Below are positions 53,068-61,456 of a stretch of 64,000 bases of DNA, piece by piece; position 1 is the stretch's first letter, and every line of letters begins with the position of its first letter. The notes below the pieces were generated by a model. That model saw nothing but the letters and a program-made list of their open reading frames with translations. It had not been told where the DNA came from and ran no database searches. The DNA is from Vibrio casei (GTDB lineage Bacteria > Pseudomonadota > Gammaproteobacteria > Enterobacterales > Vibrionaceae): contig NZ_AP018681.1 in NCBI RefSeq assembly GCF_002218025.2, positions 558,001-622,000 of the forward strand, read 5' to 3'. A program made the position numbers and the translations under genes.

Positions 53068-54417
53068 TGAAGTGTCCAGTCTGGCTGGAGCAGATCAAGA
53101 TGATTTGCAACGGCGTGCTTACATTTCACAGGGGGTAAGTGAAGAGTTTAATCTCGATAAGCAAATCGACATGCTCAGCGATACACAGGAGAAAATCGGG
53201 GAAGCATTATCTGAAGGTAGCTTTAATAAAGAAGGTGAATTTACTGGAGGTGGCGGTGCAGGCGATCTGATCAATGCACTTGTACGCAGTGGAGCATTAG
53301 AAGCCAATAAACAGAGTGTTGAAGCCTATTTTGCTGATGCAGATAAAAACATGGGTGTAATGATTGACCGTATTTTTGCAGATGTTAACAAGAATATTCA
53401 TGATCAAGGCAAGCGTAGATTTGTACTTGAATCATTGGCTAGTGATTTAGGCAAGTTAAACAATGCAATGAATCAAAACAGAGAAAAAGTAAACCAACTT
53501 ACTAAGTCATACGAGGAAAACAACATTGGCTTAACTGATGAAGATATCACACGCTTACAAAAAGTTGACTCGATGTTTGCAACCATTTCCACAAGTATGA
53601 GTAACTTCTCCTTAAAATTTTATAATGGTTTTACTAAAGCTTTTGGTGAAGATACCCAAGGTAAGTTAAGTGAGTTTTTCGATACATTAATGAAGTTAGC
53701 CGAACCGTTAGGCTATATGTTAGGGCTTGCAATCCAACCTTTTTTAAATCGCTTAATATTACTCACTAAAGCATTAAGCGCAATTGTTGATGGTGTGAAG
53801 TGGGCTATTGAAGCATTTAATACTGTTAGTAATAAAATTAGAGAATTTGGTGCTAATGTGTTGAATATGTTTAGTAATTTAGCAGATAAAATCAAGGGGG
53901 CATTGGTGGGCATGCTTCCAAGTTGGATGCAATCTGATGATAAGAAACAATCAAATGATAGTGATTCAAATGATGTAAACAATACTAATAATATTAACAA
54001 CTCAAATTCAACTCATAACATTGATAATTCAAACACTGATAAGAGTGTCATCAATAACAAATCTGAGTCTATAGAAAATTATTATAATCCATATGCACAG
54101 ACGGCAGTTGGTAGTTATAAGATGAATCTAGGGACATTCCCGACAATCCCAGCCCCTAGTGTGCCTACAGTTCCTACAGTGCCAACGATGCCAAAAGTAG
54201 TACCACCTCAGCCAACGGCAGCAAGCACCCAACAGATGAACAATGTTAACAATAACAATGTCACTGTTAATCCTGTGGTTAACACGACTGTAGAACTAGA
54301 TGGTGAGACTATCGCAAACGCTATTGGTCGAACATCAGGCTTTCAAAATAATGTACTGTCTACTATGCATCCTTTGATGATTGGTGGGCTGTAAAGTAAA
54401 AGTAGTTAGATAATCTA

Positions 54418-54450
54418 AGCCCCTAGCCTTGATTGGTTGGGGGCTTTTTC
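54418..54450 (+). terminator. Terminator at the right end of the element
   Basis: AAGCCCC / GGGGGCTTTTTC form a stem with a 12-nt loop region and a T run. It lies 24 bp after the tape-measure stop and 25 bp before the right junction, so the element's rightward transcription ends here. Confidence 0.88.
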
Positions 54451-54472
54451 AAAGGTATTATATGACTTGTAT

Positions 54473-54485
54473 CTCTCCACAAGTT
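54473..54485. other. Right attachment junction (attR) of the integrated element
   Basis: The M48 reading frame resumes here at CCACAAGTTAATGC. In-frame comparison with the left junction leaves TC, CA or AAGT as possible crossover cores. The empty site would read about GATTCTCCACAAGTT. Confidence 0.65.
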
Positions 54486-54992
54486 AATGCTTTTGCTCTA
54501 CCAGGCGGTAAGATTGGCGTTTATACGGGCCTACTTAATGTTGCCACCAATCAAGATCAACTCGCCACAGTATTGGGCCATGAAGTGGCACACGTATTAG
54601 CTAACCATGGTAATGAACGCATGTCTCGCAGCCAAATTACCAATACAGGCCTACAAATTTCTGATGTTGCGCTTTCTAGCTCTGGATATGGTAAATATAG
54701 AGATCTCACCATGGGTGCACTGGGCCTAGGCGTTCAATACGGTATTACACTGCCTTATGGACGAACACAAGAATCTGAAGCCGATATTATGGGTATCGAT
54801 TTAATGGCAAAAGCGGGCTTCGACCCCAACCAAAGTATTCAATTGTGGAAAAATATGGCGAAGGCGTCAGGTGGAAACCAGCCACCTGAATTGTTGTCGA
54901 CTCACCCATCTCACAGTACGAGAATCAATGATTTATCAACAGAAATAAAGCAATTACCCAAATATAATACCAAGACAACACAGTGCCAATAA
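54477..54992 (+). pseudogene. M48 lipoprotein metalloprotease, 3' part
   Basis: The frame resumes with PQVNAFALPGGKIGVYTGLL. It contains the zinc motif HEVAH in VLGHEVAHVLANHGNERMS and the third ligand region RTQESEADIMGIDLMAKAG. It ends PPELLSTHPSHSTRINDLS then a short tail. This is the complete catalytic domain of a LoiP/BepA-like periplasmic protease. It is separated from its signal peptide and lacks its own ribosome binding site in the right frame. A possible start at 54462 (MTC...) would lack a signal peptide. Confidence 0.85.
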
Positions 54993-55109
54993 GCTTACTT
55001 CATCCCAAATAATGCATTTCATATCAGTATAGATTACAAGGGGAAAGCCACCAGACTTCCCCCTTTTTCCCTGAAATTCAAATACTCTAGATACAACTAA
55101 ATTAGAATA

Positions 55110-55640
55110 TTATTCATTTACGATTTTTTTATGACCTTGATCTAGGTGAACCACATCCACTAGGTCATCACCTGAAACTTGAAATGCTTGACCAAATCCC
55201 TTAACAAAAAGCCCTTTTTCCGGTTTTAAACAAAATAATTTGAAATCGTCTAACTTACTCAAGCCTTGAATTATGTCTCCAAAACGTTGCTCCATTTCTG
55301 GGATTACGCGTCCCCAGACCTCACTACCACGCTCCACTATGCTGGCCGAGGCATCAAAAGTCAGTCTCTTGCGAGCATAAAGTTGAGTCGCTTGTGCTTC
55401 ATCTTCAATAATCATTAATGAGACCAGAGGATTAATAGCCAAGTTTCTCGCATGACGTGCAATTTCAGAAATGAGGACAAAATAGCCATCTTGGTTACAT
55501 ACAAAAGGAGCGTAACTTACGTTTGGTTTGCCATCTTGATCGACAGTTGCAAGTTGTATTGTTTTTCTTTCTATTCTGAACTCTTGAATCTCTGGCCCTA
55601 AACGATTTTGAAGACGTTCTTGTTTGGTTGTACTATCCAT
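55110..55640 (-). CDS. hutZ: Haem-utilisation protein HutZ
   Basis: The 176-residue protein has the split-barrel (pyridoxamine-phosphate-oxidase-like) fold. EFRIERKTIQLATVDQDGKP and SYAPFVCNQDGYFVLISEIA are HutZ/HugZ motifs. The C-terminal VVHLDQGHKKIVNE carries the haem-ligand His. HutZ degrades haem to release iron in the cytoplasm. It lies 10 bp after hutX on the same strand, divergent from tonB. Confidence 0.92.
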   Translation of the reverse strand: MDSTTKQERLQNRLGPEIQEFRIERKTIQLATVDQDGKPNVSYAPFVCNQDGYFVLISEIARHARNLAINPLVSLMIIEDEAQATQLYARKRLTFDASASIVERGSEVWGRVIPEMEQRFGDIIQGLSKLDDFKLFCLKPEKGLFVKGFGQAFQVSGDDLVDVVHLDQGHKKIVNE

Positions 55641-55650
55641 TTATTAATCC

Positions 55651-56160
55651 CTATCGAGTAAAAGCTAATTGTAATGATTTAAATTTTTCCACTTGGTCAC
55701 TAAGTAATACACGCTTGTTATCACGACCTAAGTAGATTTTGAATACACTATTCCCTTTTGCATCAAAGAAACCGAAGTAGTAGCTTTCCTTTCCCCTAAA
55801 TGGTTTAGAAACCAATGCTAACTTATCCATTAAACTCAGATTTAAGTGACCGTGTAACTCTGAATTTTTTCCCATTAAATTATAATAACCATGAGCTACT
55901 TTACCTTTAGGAAAAGGAGCTTTAACTTCAAAGATTGAACCGAACGAATGGATAATCGAGGTGACAGGTCCCCATTCTGGTAATTGTTCTAAAATACTTT
56001 GTATATGTTCACCACCAACCACCACGACCATATCTGGTGGCAATAAAGAGATAACCTCTCCTTCGCTAATTTTCAACTTATCAGCCAAAACAGCCGGTAA
56101 CATACTTGGATCTCGAGATATCTCATCGATAACCATTTGGTTTATATTGTTATTTTCCAT
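55651..56160 (-). CDS. hutX: Haem-utilisation carrier HutX
   Basis: The start MENNNINQMVIDEISRDPSM is chosen, with AAGGGC upstream; an in-frame start eight codons earlier is less likely. The 169-residue protein contains VVVVGGEHIQSILEQLPEWG, IIHSFGSIFEVKAPFPKG and SYYFGFFDAKGNSVFKIYLG, the HutX/ChuX signatures. It passes haem to HutZ. It is the first gene of the hutXZ operon. Confidence 0.92.
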   Translation of the reverse strand: MENNNINQMVIDEISRDPSMLPAVLADKLKISEGEVISLLPPDMVVVVGGEHIQSILEQLPEWGPVTSIIHSFGSIFEVKAPFPKGKVAHGYYNLMGKNSELHGHLNLSLMDKLALVSKPFRGKESYYFGFFDAKGNSVFKIYLGRDNKRVLLSDQVEKFKSLQLAFTR

Positions 56161-56241
56161 TTTAAAATAGCCCTTATTGACCAATCTTTCATTTTTAGAA
56201 TGGTATTATTTAGTCAGGTTTTTTGAAATGATAATACACAC

Positions 56242-56280
56242 AAATGATAATGCAATTGATAATTGATATTATTCGCATCA
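56242..56280. promoter_or_regulatory. Likely Fur-binding sites in the hutX-tonB divergent promoter
   Basis: AATGATAATGCAATTGATAA followed by TTGATATTATTCGCAT gives overlapping GATAAT-type hexamers in both orientations, as in Fur sites. It lies between the two divergent iron-uptake operons. Match to the 19-bp consensus is partial. Confidence 0.5.
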
Positions 56281-56334
56281 TGATCAATAATCTAAAAATA
56301 ATGACATGTGGAATATGGGAAAAGGAAATTTTTT

Positions 56335-57099
56335 GTGAATTTAAAAAGGTATACATTTGCTGCGCTTATTTCTATTAGTGCCCATACCGCAATTGTCACG
56401 CTATTAAATGAACAAAAAGCATTTGCCATGCCAACAGGAACGAATAGTTCTTCTGTTTCAATCAATCTTGTCTCAGCAGTAAAGAGCCAACCACTGCCTT
56501 CTTCTCACCAAAGCACAACAGAAACCGCCACAAAACAGCACAAAGACAACACGGACTCACCAACAGAAAAAAACTTGCCGAAGGCTACTCCCCCTAAAAA
56601 ATCAGAAATCAATCCCGAAAAAAAACCGGCTTATAAAGAAGTTGCGGCTAAACAAAGGGTAGCCACTAAACCCAAACAAGCTAAATCCCAAGCACAAACA
56701 AGGAAAACACCAATACAACAACCTAAAAAAAACGTAACGAAACCACAGCAAACCGAACCTAACCCTCAACAACAAAATTCACAGGCAACGGCAGCAAAAC
56801 AAGGCGTAACACAGAAGCCATTAATGGTTGAAAAACCGAGTTTCTTATCTCCTCCGAGTAAACCTCGCTACCCACGTCTCGCGCAACGTAAAGGTATTGA
56901 AGGCACAGCCACCTATGAAATTTGGCTAGATGCCAATGGAAATCAACTTAAACAAAGTCTTATTTCCTCATCAGGAGCAGACATGTTGGATAAAGCCGCA
57001 TTAGATGCCATTAAAAAATGGAAGTTTTCACCGCAAAAAATTAATGGCATTTCTATTGCCCATCGCGTTCAAGTCCCTATTCGTTTTCAATTGGATTAA
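56335..57099 (+). CDS. tonB: Energy-transducing protein TonB (TonB1)
   Basis: A GTG start is preferred (MNLKRYTFAALISISAHTAI) because AAAAGGA lies 8 nt upstream. An ATG nine codons earlier has no site. The 254-residue protein has one N-terminal membrane anchor, a long Lys/Pro/Gln/Thr-rich periplasmic linker (about residues 60-160) and a C-terminal TonB domain with KPRYPRLAQRKGIEGTATYE and LDAIKKWKFSPQKI. It transmits proton-motive force to outer-membrane receptors. It is the first gene of the six-gene hut operon. Confidence 0.92.
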   Translation: MNLKRYTFAALISISAHTAIVTLLNEQKAFAMPTGTNSSSVSINLVSAVKSQPLPSSHQSTTETATKQHKDNTDSPTEKNLPKATPPKKSEINPEKKPAYKEVAAKQRVATKPKQAKSQAQTRKTPIQQPKKNVTKPQQTEPNPQQQNSQATAAKQGVTQKPLMVEKPSFLSPPSKPRYPRLAQRKGIEGTATYEIWLDANGNQLKQSLISSSGADMLDKAALDAIKKWKFSPQKINGISIAHRVQVPIRFQLD

Positions 57100-57101
57100 T
57101 C

Positions 57102-57800
57102 ATGGAATTTATCAATCAAATACAACAGCACTTCGGCTTAATGGCTTGGCCTTTAATGATCTGTTCATTATTAACACTCGTTATTATCACTGAGCGGTTT
57201 ATCCATGTAATTTCTAGCGTTCACTCTGGACGAAAGAAAATTGGATATTTATTAGGCAATGCCGATCCCTCTAGCCCTGAGGATATATATAAAATTATAG
57301 GTGTTTTATCACAAAAAAAATCATTAGCCTTTCAAGGCACCAGCCTTCTTTTAAGTCAATTCCATGTTGAAAAAAGCTTAAGAGAAGATCTATTAGAAAT
57401 TTGGTTACAAGAAAAAAGACACCAGCTTCAAAGCGGTTTGAGGGTTCTGAGCCTCATAGGTGTGATTAGTCCATTACTCGGTTTGTTGGGGACGGTTTTA
57501 GGCTTAATTGAAATGTTTAAAGGCGTGGCAATGAGCTCTGGAAATATTACACCAAACGATTTAGCCGATGGTTTAGGCTTAGCGATGAAAACTACTGCTG
57601 CAGGGTTAATTATAGCCTTACCAGCCATTGTGGGGGCTCAGCTATTTACTTTGTGGTCAGAGCGTCTATTAGCAAAATTAGAACACAGCCTGAATCGCAC
57701 TAACCTTTGGTTATCCGGTGTTAAGAGTATAAATAGTGTCGATAGTAAAAGCGAAAAACCAAAAAATAAAACGACATTAAACAAACAGGCTTTTGAATGA
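57102..57800 (+). CDS. exbB: Biopolymer transport protein ExbB
   Basis: The 232-residue MotA/TolQ/ExbB protein has three membrane segments. The conserved RVLSLIGVISPLLGLLGTVL and DLADGLGLAMKTTAAGLIIA hold the family residues. It forms the proton-conducting complex with ExbD. It overlaps exbD by 4 bp. Confidence 0.93.
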   Translation: MEFINQIQQHFGLMAWPLMICSLLTLVIITERFIHVISSVHSGRKKIGYLLGNADPSSPEDIYKIIGVLSQKKSLAFQGTSLLLSQFHVEKSLREDLLEIWLQEKRHQLQSGLRVLSLIGVISPLLGLLGTVLGLIEMFKGVAMSSGNITPNDLADGLGLAMKTTAAGLIIALPAIVGAQLFTLWSERLLAKLEHSLNRTNLWLSGVKSINSVDSKSEKPKNKTTLNKQAFE

Positions 57801-58213
57801 TACGCTCAAACAATCCAAAACAAATCAATACGATAACGCCTGATCTTACTCCGTTATTAGATATTATTTTTATTGTGATGGTTTTTCTACTTTTAACGGC
57901 ATCGGTAAAACTTTCCTCATTAGAAGTCGAACTTCCTTCAAATAACACCAGTCAATCTAAGTCGGTTGATGCGCAATCAATCACATTAAATATACTAAAA
58001 GCTGCTCCTTATTGGGCAATTGATGGAAAACCTTATTCAACTTGGGAGCAATTCCAAGACGCCTTACTCACCCTAGTTACATCGGCACCGAAAAAAAATA
58101 TTGTCATTGCTGCCGATAAAAGTGCAGAGATCCAACACATGGTTAAATTATTCACGTTTTTACAAGAACAAAAAATATCCGCGACTCAAATCCTAATGGA
58201 GGATAACCTTTAA
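57797..58213 (+). CDS. exbD: Biopolymer transport protein ExbD
   Basis: The 138-residue protein has a single N-terminal membrane segment with TPDLTPLLDIIFIVMVFLLL, whose Asp in PLLDIIF is the essential proton-path residue. A periplasmic domain with IVIAADKSAEIQHMVKLFTF follows. It is directly followed by hutB. Confidence 0.93.
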   Translation: MIRSNNPKQINTITPDLTPLLDIIFIVMVFLLLTASVKLSSLEVELPSNNTSQSKSVDAQSITLNILKAAPYWAIDGKPYSTWEQFQDALLTLVTSAPKKNIVIAADKSAEIQHMVKLFTFLQEQKISATQILMEDNL

Positions 58214-59083
58214 ATGAAATTTTCAATATCGCTCATATTCACACAACTACGAACGGTATCTTTGTTCACCGGTGCTGCCATACTATTATCCACACCACTT
58301 TTCGTCACCGCACAAGAAAGAATCATTAGTGCAGGTGCTTCTGTCACTGAAACCATAGAAGTCTTAAAGGCAACTAAGAATGTCATCGCCATTGACGCCA
58401 CAAGTGTTCAACCCACAGGAGAAAACTTGCCCAATATTGGGTACCACCGACAATTGTCTGCGGAAGGCTTAATTGCGTTAAAACCAACAATGATAATTGG
58501 ATCTGATGAAATGGGCCCAGATACGACCTTAAATCTTTTAAAACAAAGTAATATTAAAGTCGCTATCGTCAACTCCGAACCTACGGTCGATGGCCTTAAA
58601 GTTCGTATTGACCAAATCGCTCAACTTACGAATAGCGAATCTCAATCACATAGCCTAAAGTTGTTAGTCGATAAGCAAGTTGCAGATTTACAAAGCCATG
58701 CTATTTCTAAAAAGAAAAAAGTGCTTTTCTTACTTATTCACTCTGGGCGCCCTGCTAATGTCGCGGGAAGTGGTACGACACCAAATACCATTATTAATTT
58801 AATTGGCGGCATCAATCCGGCGGCAGCTCAATTAAACTCATACAAGCCTATTTCTGTTGAATCAATGATCGAGATGCAGCCAGATGTCATTCTTGTTAGC
58901 GGTCGTAGTTACGATGAAATTGGCGGCCCTGATGCTGTCATCAAAAAGCTGCCTATGTTGGCATCCACGCCAGCAGGTAAAACCAAATCAATCGTTACAA
59001 TTGATGGGCATGCCTTAGTCGGTGGCTTAGGTATGAAAAGTTTAGCTGAAGCTCTGCGAATTCAAGCACTGATATACCCTTAA
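58214..59083 (+). CDS. hutB: Periplasmic haem-binding protein HutB
   Basis: The 289-residue protein has a signal peptide ending TPLFVTAQ. A class III solute-binding fold follows (ERIISAGASVTETIEVLKAT, then NLPNIGYHRQLSAEGLIALK). The haem-binding Tyr is likely in the conserved GYHRQLSAEG region. It delivers haem to HutCD. Its ATG immediately follows the exbD stop. Confidence 0.92.
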   Translation: MKFSISLIFTQLRTVSLFTGAAILLSTPLFVTAQERIISAGASVTETIEVLKATKNVIAIDATSVQPTGENLPNIGYHRQLSAEGLIALKPTMIIGSDEMGPDTTLNLLKQSNIKVAIVNSEPTVDGLKVRIDQIAQLTNSESQSHSLKLLVDKQVADLQSHAISKKKKVLFLLIHSGRPANVAGSGTTPNTIINLIGGINPAAAQLNSYKPISVESMIEMQPDVILVSGRSYDEIGGPDAVIKKLPMLASTPAGKTKSIVTIDGHALVGGLGMKSLAEALRIQALIYP

Positions 59084-59105
59084 CGGATTAAATCGAGAAC
59101 CGAGC

Positions 59106-60140
59106 ATGTTACGTCAAATTTCACTTACCTATCTACTGCTGTTTTTTACATTGTTACTTGTCACCACAGCCGTATTTTCAATTACTGTTGGGCCAATGAA
59201 AATCACGCTCATGCATAGTTTACAAGGCTTATTTCCAACATCTAAACCTTTGCCCGAATATGTTTCTTTGATTATTAATCAAGTTAGACTACCAAGGACT
59301 TTATTATGTATGTTAATAGGAGGTACGTTAGGTTTATGCGGCGCAGTAATGCAAGGTTTATTCCGTAATCCATTAGCCGAACCCGGTATTATTGGTGTCT
59401 CATCTGGTGCAGCCTTAGGAGCGGCAATAGCAATTGTATTATTTTCTGATTTTAGTGAAAGATATCCAATCGTTATGAATCTTGCTGCTATTCCTATCTT
59501 TGCTTTTATTGGAGGCGCTTTAACAACTATCATTGTTTACAAACTTGGTACCAGCGCCCTAGGTACGTCCGTGACGATTATGCTTCTCGCTGGTGTGGCG
59601 ATAAGTGCCCTTTCCGGTGCGGCTATCGGCTATCTTAACTTTATTGCTGACGATCAAACCCTGCGTGACTTAACGTTATGGTCTATGGGGTCACTGGCTG
59701 GCGCAACTTGGCCAGGCATAACGTTAGCCTCTTTATCCTTGGTATTACTCACTTTTCTTTTCATGAAACAAGCCATGCCTTTAAATGCCTTATTACTTGG
59801 CGAGCCAGAGGCTAAACACATGGGTGTTCCTGTTCAATCTTTAAAACGTAAATTAATTTTACTCACCGCGATTGGGGTAGGTATGACCGTCAGTTTAAGT
59901 GGCGTAATAGGATTCGTAGGGTTAGTAATCCCACACCTAGGCAGAATGCTTGTTGGCCCTGATCATCGAGTTTTATTACCAGTATCCATACTACTAGGCG
60001 CTCTTCTTTTAACGATTGCAGATATGTTTGCACGTGTTGCAGTTACACCAGCAGAGCTTCCGGTTGGAATTGTCACCGCGATTGTCGGTGCTCCATTTTT
60101 CCTTTACTTACTATTCCAACAAAAAGGAAAGTTTGCATAA
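59106..60140 (+). CDS. hutC: Haem ABC transporter permease HutC
   Basis: The 344-residue FecCD-family permease has about nine to ten membrane segments. RLPRTLLCMLIGGTLGLCGA and MQGLFRNPLAEPGIIGVSSG are signatures, and GFVGLVIPHLGRMLVGPDHR is the ATPase-coupling loop. It overlaps hutD by one base. Confidence 0.94.
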   Translation: MLRQISLTYLLLFFTLLLVTTAVFSITVGPMKITLMHSLQGLFPTSKPLPEYVSLIINQVRLPRTLLCMLIGGTLGLCGAVMQGLFRNPLAEPGIIGVSSGAALGAAIAIVLFSDFSERYPIVMNLAAIPIFAFIGGALTTIIVYKLGTSALGTSVTIMLLAGVAISALSGAAIGYLNFIADDQTLRDLTLWSMGSLAGATWPGITLASLSLVLLTFLFMKQAMPLNALLLGEPEAKHMGVPVQSLKRKLILLTAIGVGMTVSLSGVIGFVGLVIPHLGRMLVGPDHRVLLPVSILLGALLLTIADMFARVAVTPAELPVGIVTAIVGAPFFLYLLFQQKGKFA

Positions 60141-60988
60141 TGATCTTTCCTACAAAGAACAAACTTACGAATCCAAGCAAACAAATCAACAGAACGGTTA
60201 ATGCTATTACAGCGTCTAATCTGAACCTAAAATATGGCTCCAAAGTCATTCTCAATAATATCAATATTGAAATAAAAGCGGGACAAGTAACGGCATTATT
60301 AGGCCCAAATGGAGCAGGAAAAAGCAGTTTACTGAAAATATTATGCGGAGAACATGAGTTAAATAATCCTCAAAGTCTCAATCCCCCTGCCATTCAATAT
60401 TTTGGGAAACCAAGTACTGAATGGAACAAAAGTATACTTGCAAAGCATTTAGGTATGTTACCCCAGCACAGCACACTTTCATTTCCTTTTCTGGTTAAAG
60501 AAGTAGTCAAACTTGGTGGATTACCTCTGACTATTTCTAACGTTGAACTTCAAAATACATCAGAAGAATTCATGCTAAATGTCGGCATAGATCATCTTAA
60601 AAATCGCCTTTACCCTTCGTTATCTGGTGGCGAAAAACAAAGAGTTCACCTTGCAAGAGTACTAACGCAATTGAGCCAATCGAATGAAAATAAAATCTTC
60701 ATGCTCGATGAACCGACTTCCGCCTTAGACTTATCGCACCAACATAATACTTTAATGCTGGCAAGAAAAATGGCAAAGTCAGGAGCCACAATTGTGGTAG
60801 TTCTGCATGATCTTAACCTCGCTTCACAATACGCCGACAGAATTCTATTACTTAATGAAGGAAAAATTGTCGCTGATGGGTCACCGTGGCAAACGTTAAC
60901 ATCTGAAAATATAGAAAATGTATACCAACAAAAAACAATGATAATGACACATCCTCAATATAATATTCCGGTTATCATTCCAATTTAA
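60140..60988 (+). CDS. hutD: Haem ABC transporter ATP-binding protein HutD
   Basis: The 282-residue ATPase has Walker A GPNGAGKSSLLK, the signature LSGGEKQRVHLARVL, and Walker B IFMLDEPTSALD. The switch His is in VVVLHDLNLA. It powers haem import through HutC. The N-terminal 25 residues before ITASNLNLKYGSKVI are longer than usual for the family, so a later start remains possible. Confidence 0.93.
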   Translation: MIFPTKNKLTNPSKQINRTVNAITASNLNLKYGSKVILNNINIEIKAGQVTALLGPNGAGKSSLLKILCGEHELNNPQSLNPPAIQYFGKPSTEWNKSILAKHLGMLPQHSTLSFPFLVKEVVKLGGLPLTISNVELQNTSEEFMLNVGIDHLKNRLYPSLSGGEKQRVHLARVLTQLSQSNENKIFMLDEPTSALDLSHQHNTLMLARKMAKSGATIVVVLHDLNLASQYADRILLLNEGKIVADGSPWQTLTSENIENVYQQKTMIMTHPQYNIPVIIPI

Positions 60989-61076
60989 CCAATCCTGAAG
61001 AAACATTGTTCTTGCTCAAGGTATCTGGCTCGTTTTAACCTAAAATAAGATATAAAGTTCAGAAGAGGATTATGGC

Positions 61077-61382
61077 ATGACAACTGAAGTAGAAACCACA
61101 GAAAACGAAGTTTGTGAAGCATGTGGTTGCAGCGCAGAAATGGGATTTATTATTAAAGAAGGTGACGATATCGCAGAAGTCACCATTTTTGCCCAAGGAA
61201 AAGAAATTTTACTTGCTCAGCTTGAACCTTATTTAAAATTAGCAGAGCGCGTTAATCCAAACTACGAACACCAGATTGATGATCTTTCAGAAGATGAAAA
61301 TAAACTGACGGCTAAAATTAAATTTGAATGTAGTGCCGAAAAGTTAATATTTGAATTGCAAAGTCGCTCATTAAACTGCTAA
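61077..61382 (+). CDS. YfcZ/YiiS family (DUF406) protein
   Basis: The 101-residue acidic protein has the motif VCEACGCSAEMGFIIKEGDD and later AKIKFECSAEKLIFELQSRS, typical of DUF406. The function of the family is unknown. An AGAGGATT site precedes it. It converges on ackA, with a shared terminator. Confidence 0.85.
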   Translation: MTTEVETTENEVCEACGCSAEMGFIIKEGDDIAEVTIFAQGKEILLAQLEPYLKLAERVNPNYEHQIDDLSEDENKLTAKIKFECSAEKLIFELQSRSLNC

Positions 61383-61413
61383 TCATTACTTTTTAAGCGA
61401 TTTATTAAAACAA

Positions 61414-61436
61414 AAAGCCACTTTTAAGGTGGCTTT
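61414..61436. terminator. Bidirectional terminator between the DUF406 gene and ackA
   Basis: AAAGCCAC / GTGGCTTT with a 7-nt loop has A and T runs at the flanks and lies between two convergent genes. Confidence 0.85.
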
Positions 61437-61456
61437 CTATTCTAATTCGAATCAAA

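Larger units (their letters stand above)
51855..53097 (+). mobile_element. IS3-family element, copy E
   Basis: This 1243-bp copy is flanked by AGA duplications (51852-51854 and 53098-53100). It lies in the same orientation as copies C and D and inserted in the tape-measure gene. An apparent start inside its right end (53045) reads out of the IS into the tape-measure frame and is not a genuine start. Confidence 0.93.
51139..54394 (+). pseudogene. Phage tape-measure protein gene split by IS copy E (669 residues when rebuilt)
   Basis: The pieces are 51139-51854 and 53101-54394. Without copy E and one AGA duplication they form a 2010-nt frame reading through TGISVDDLQRRAYISQGVSE. The N-terminal part is a very charged coiled coil (residues 20-150). 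A Gly/Ala hydrophobic stretch (LNPALMAGAGIALGGMAVKQ), long helices with membrane-like segments (AEPLGYMLGLAIQPFLNRLI) and LVGMLPSWMQ follow. An Asn/Pro-rich linker leads to a C-terminal VNTTVELDGETIANAIG typical of tape measures. Tape measures set tail length. No tail-tip genes follow. Confidence 0.8.

Noticed and set aside
53045..53100. Apparent start of the 449-residue tape-measure frame inside IS copy E
   Set aside because: The first 18 codons are IS DNA (right end). The true gene continues from 51139 once the IS is removed.
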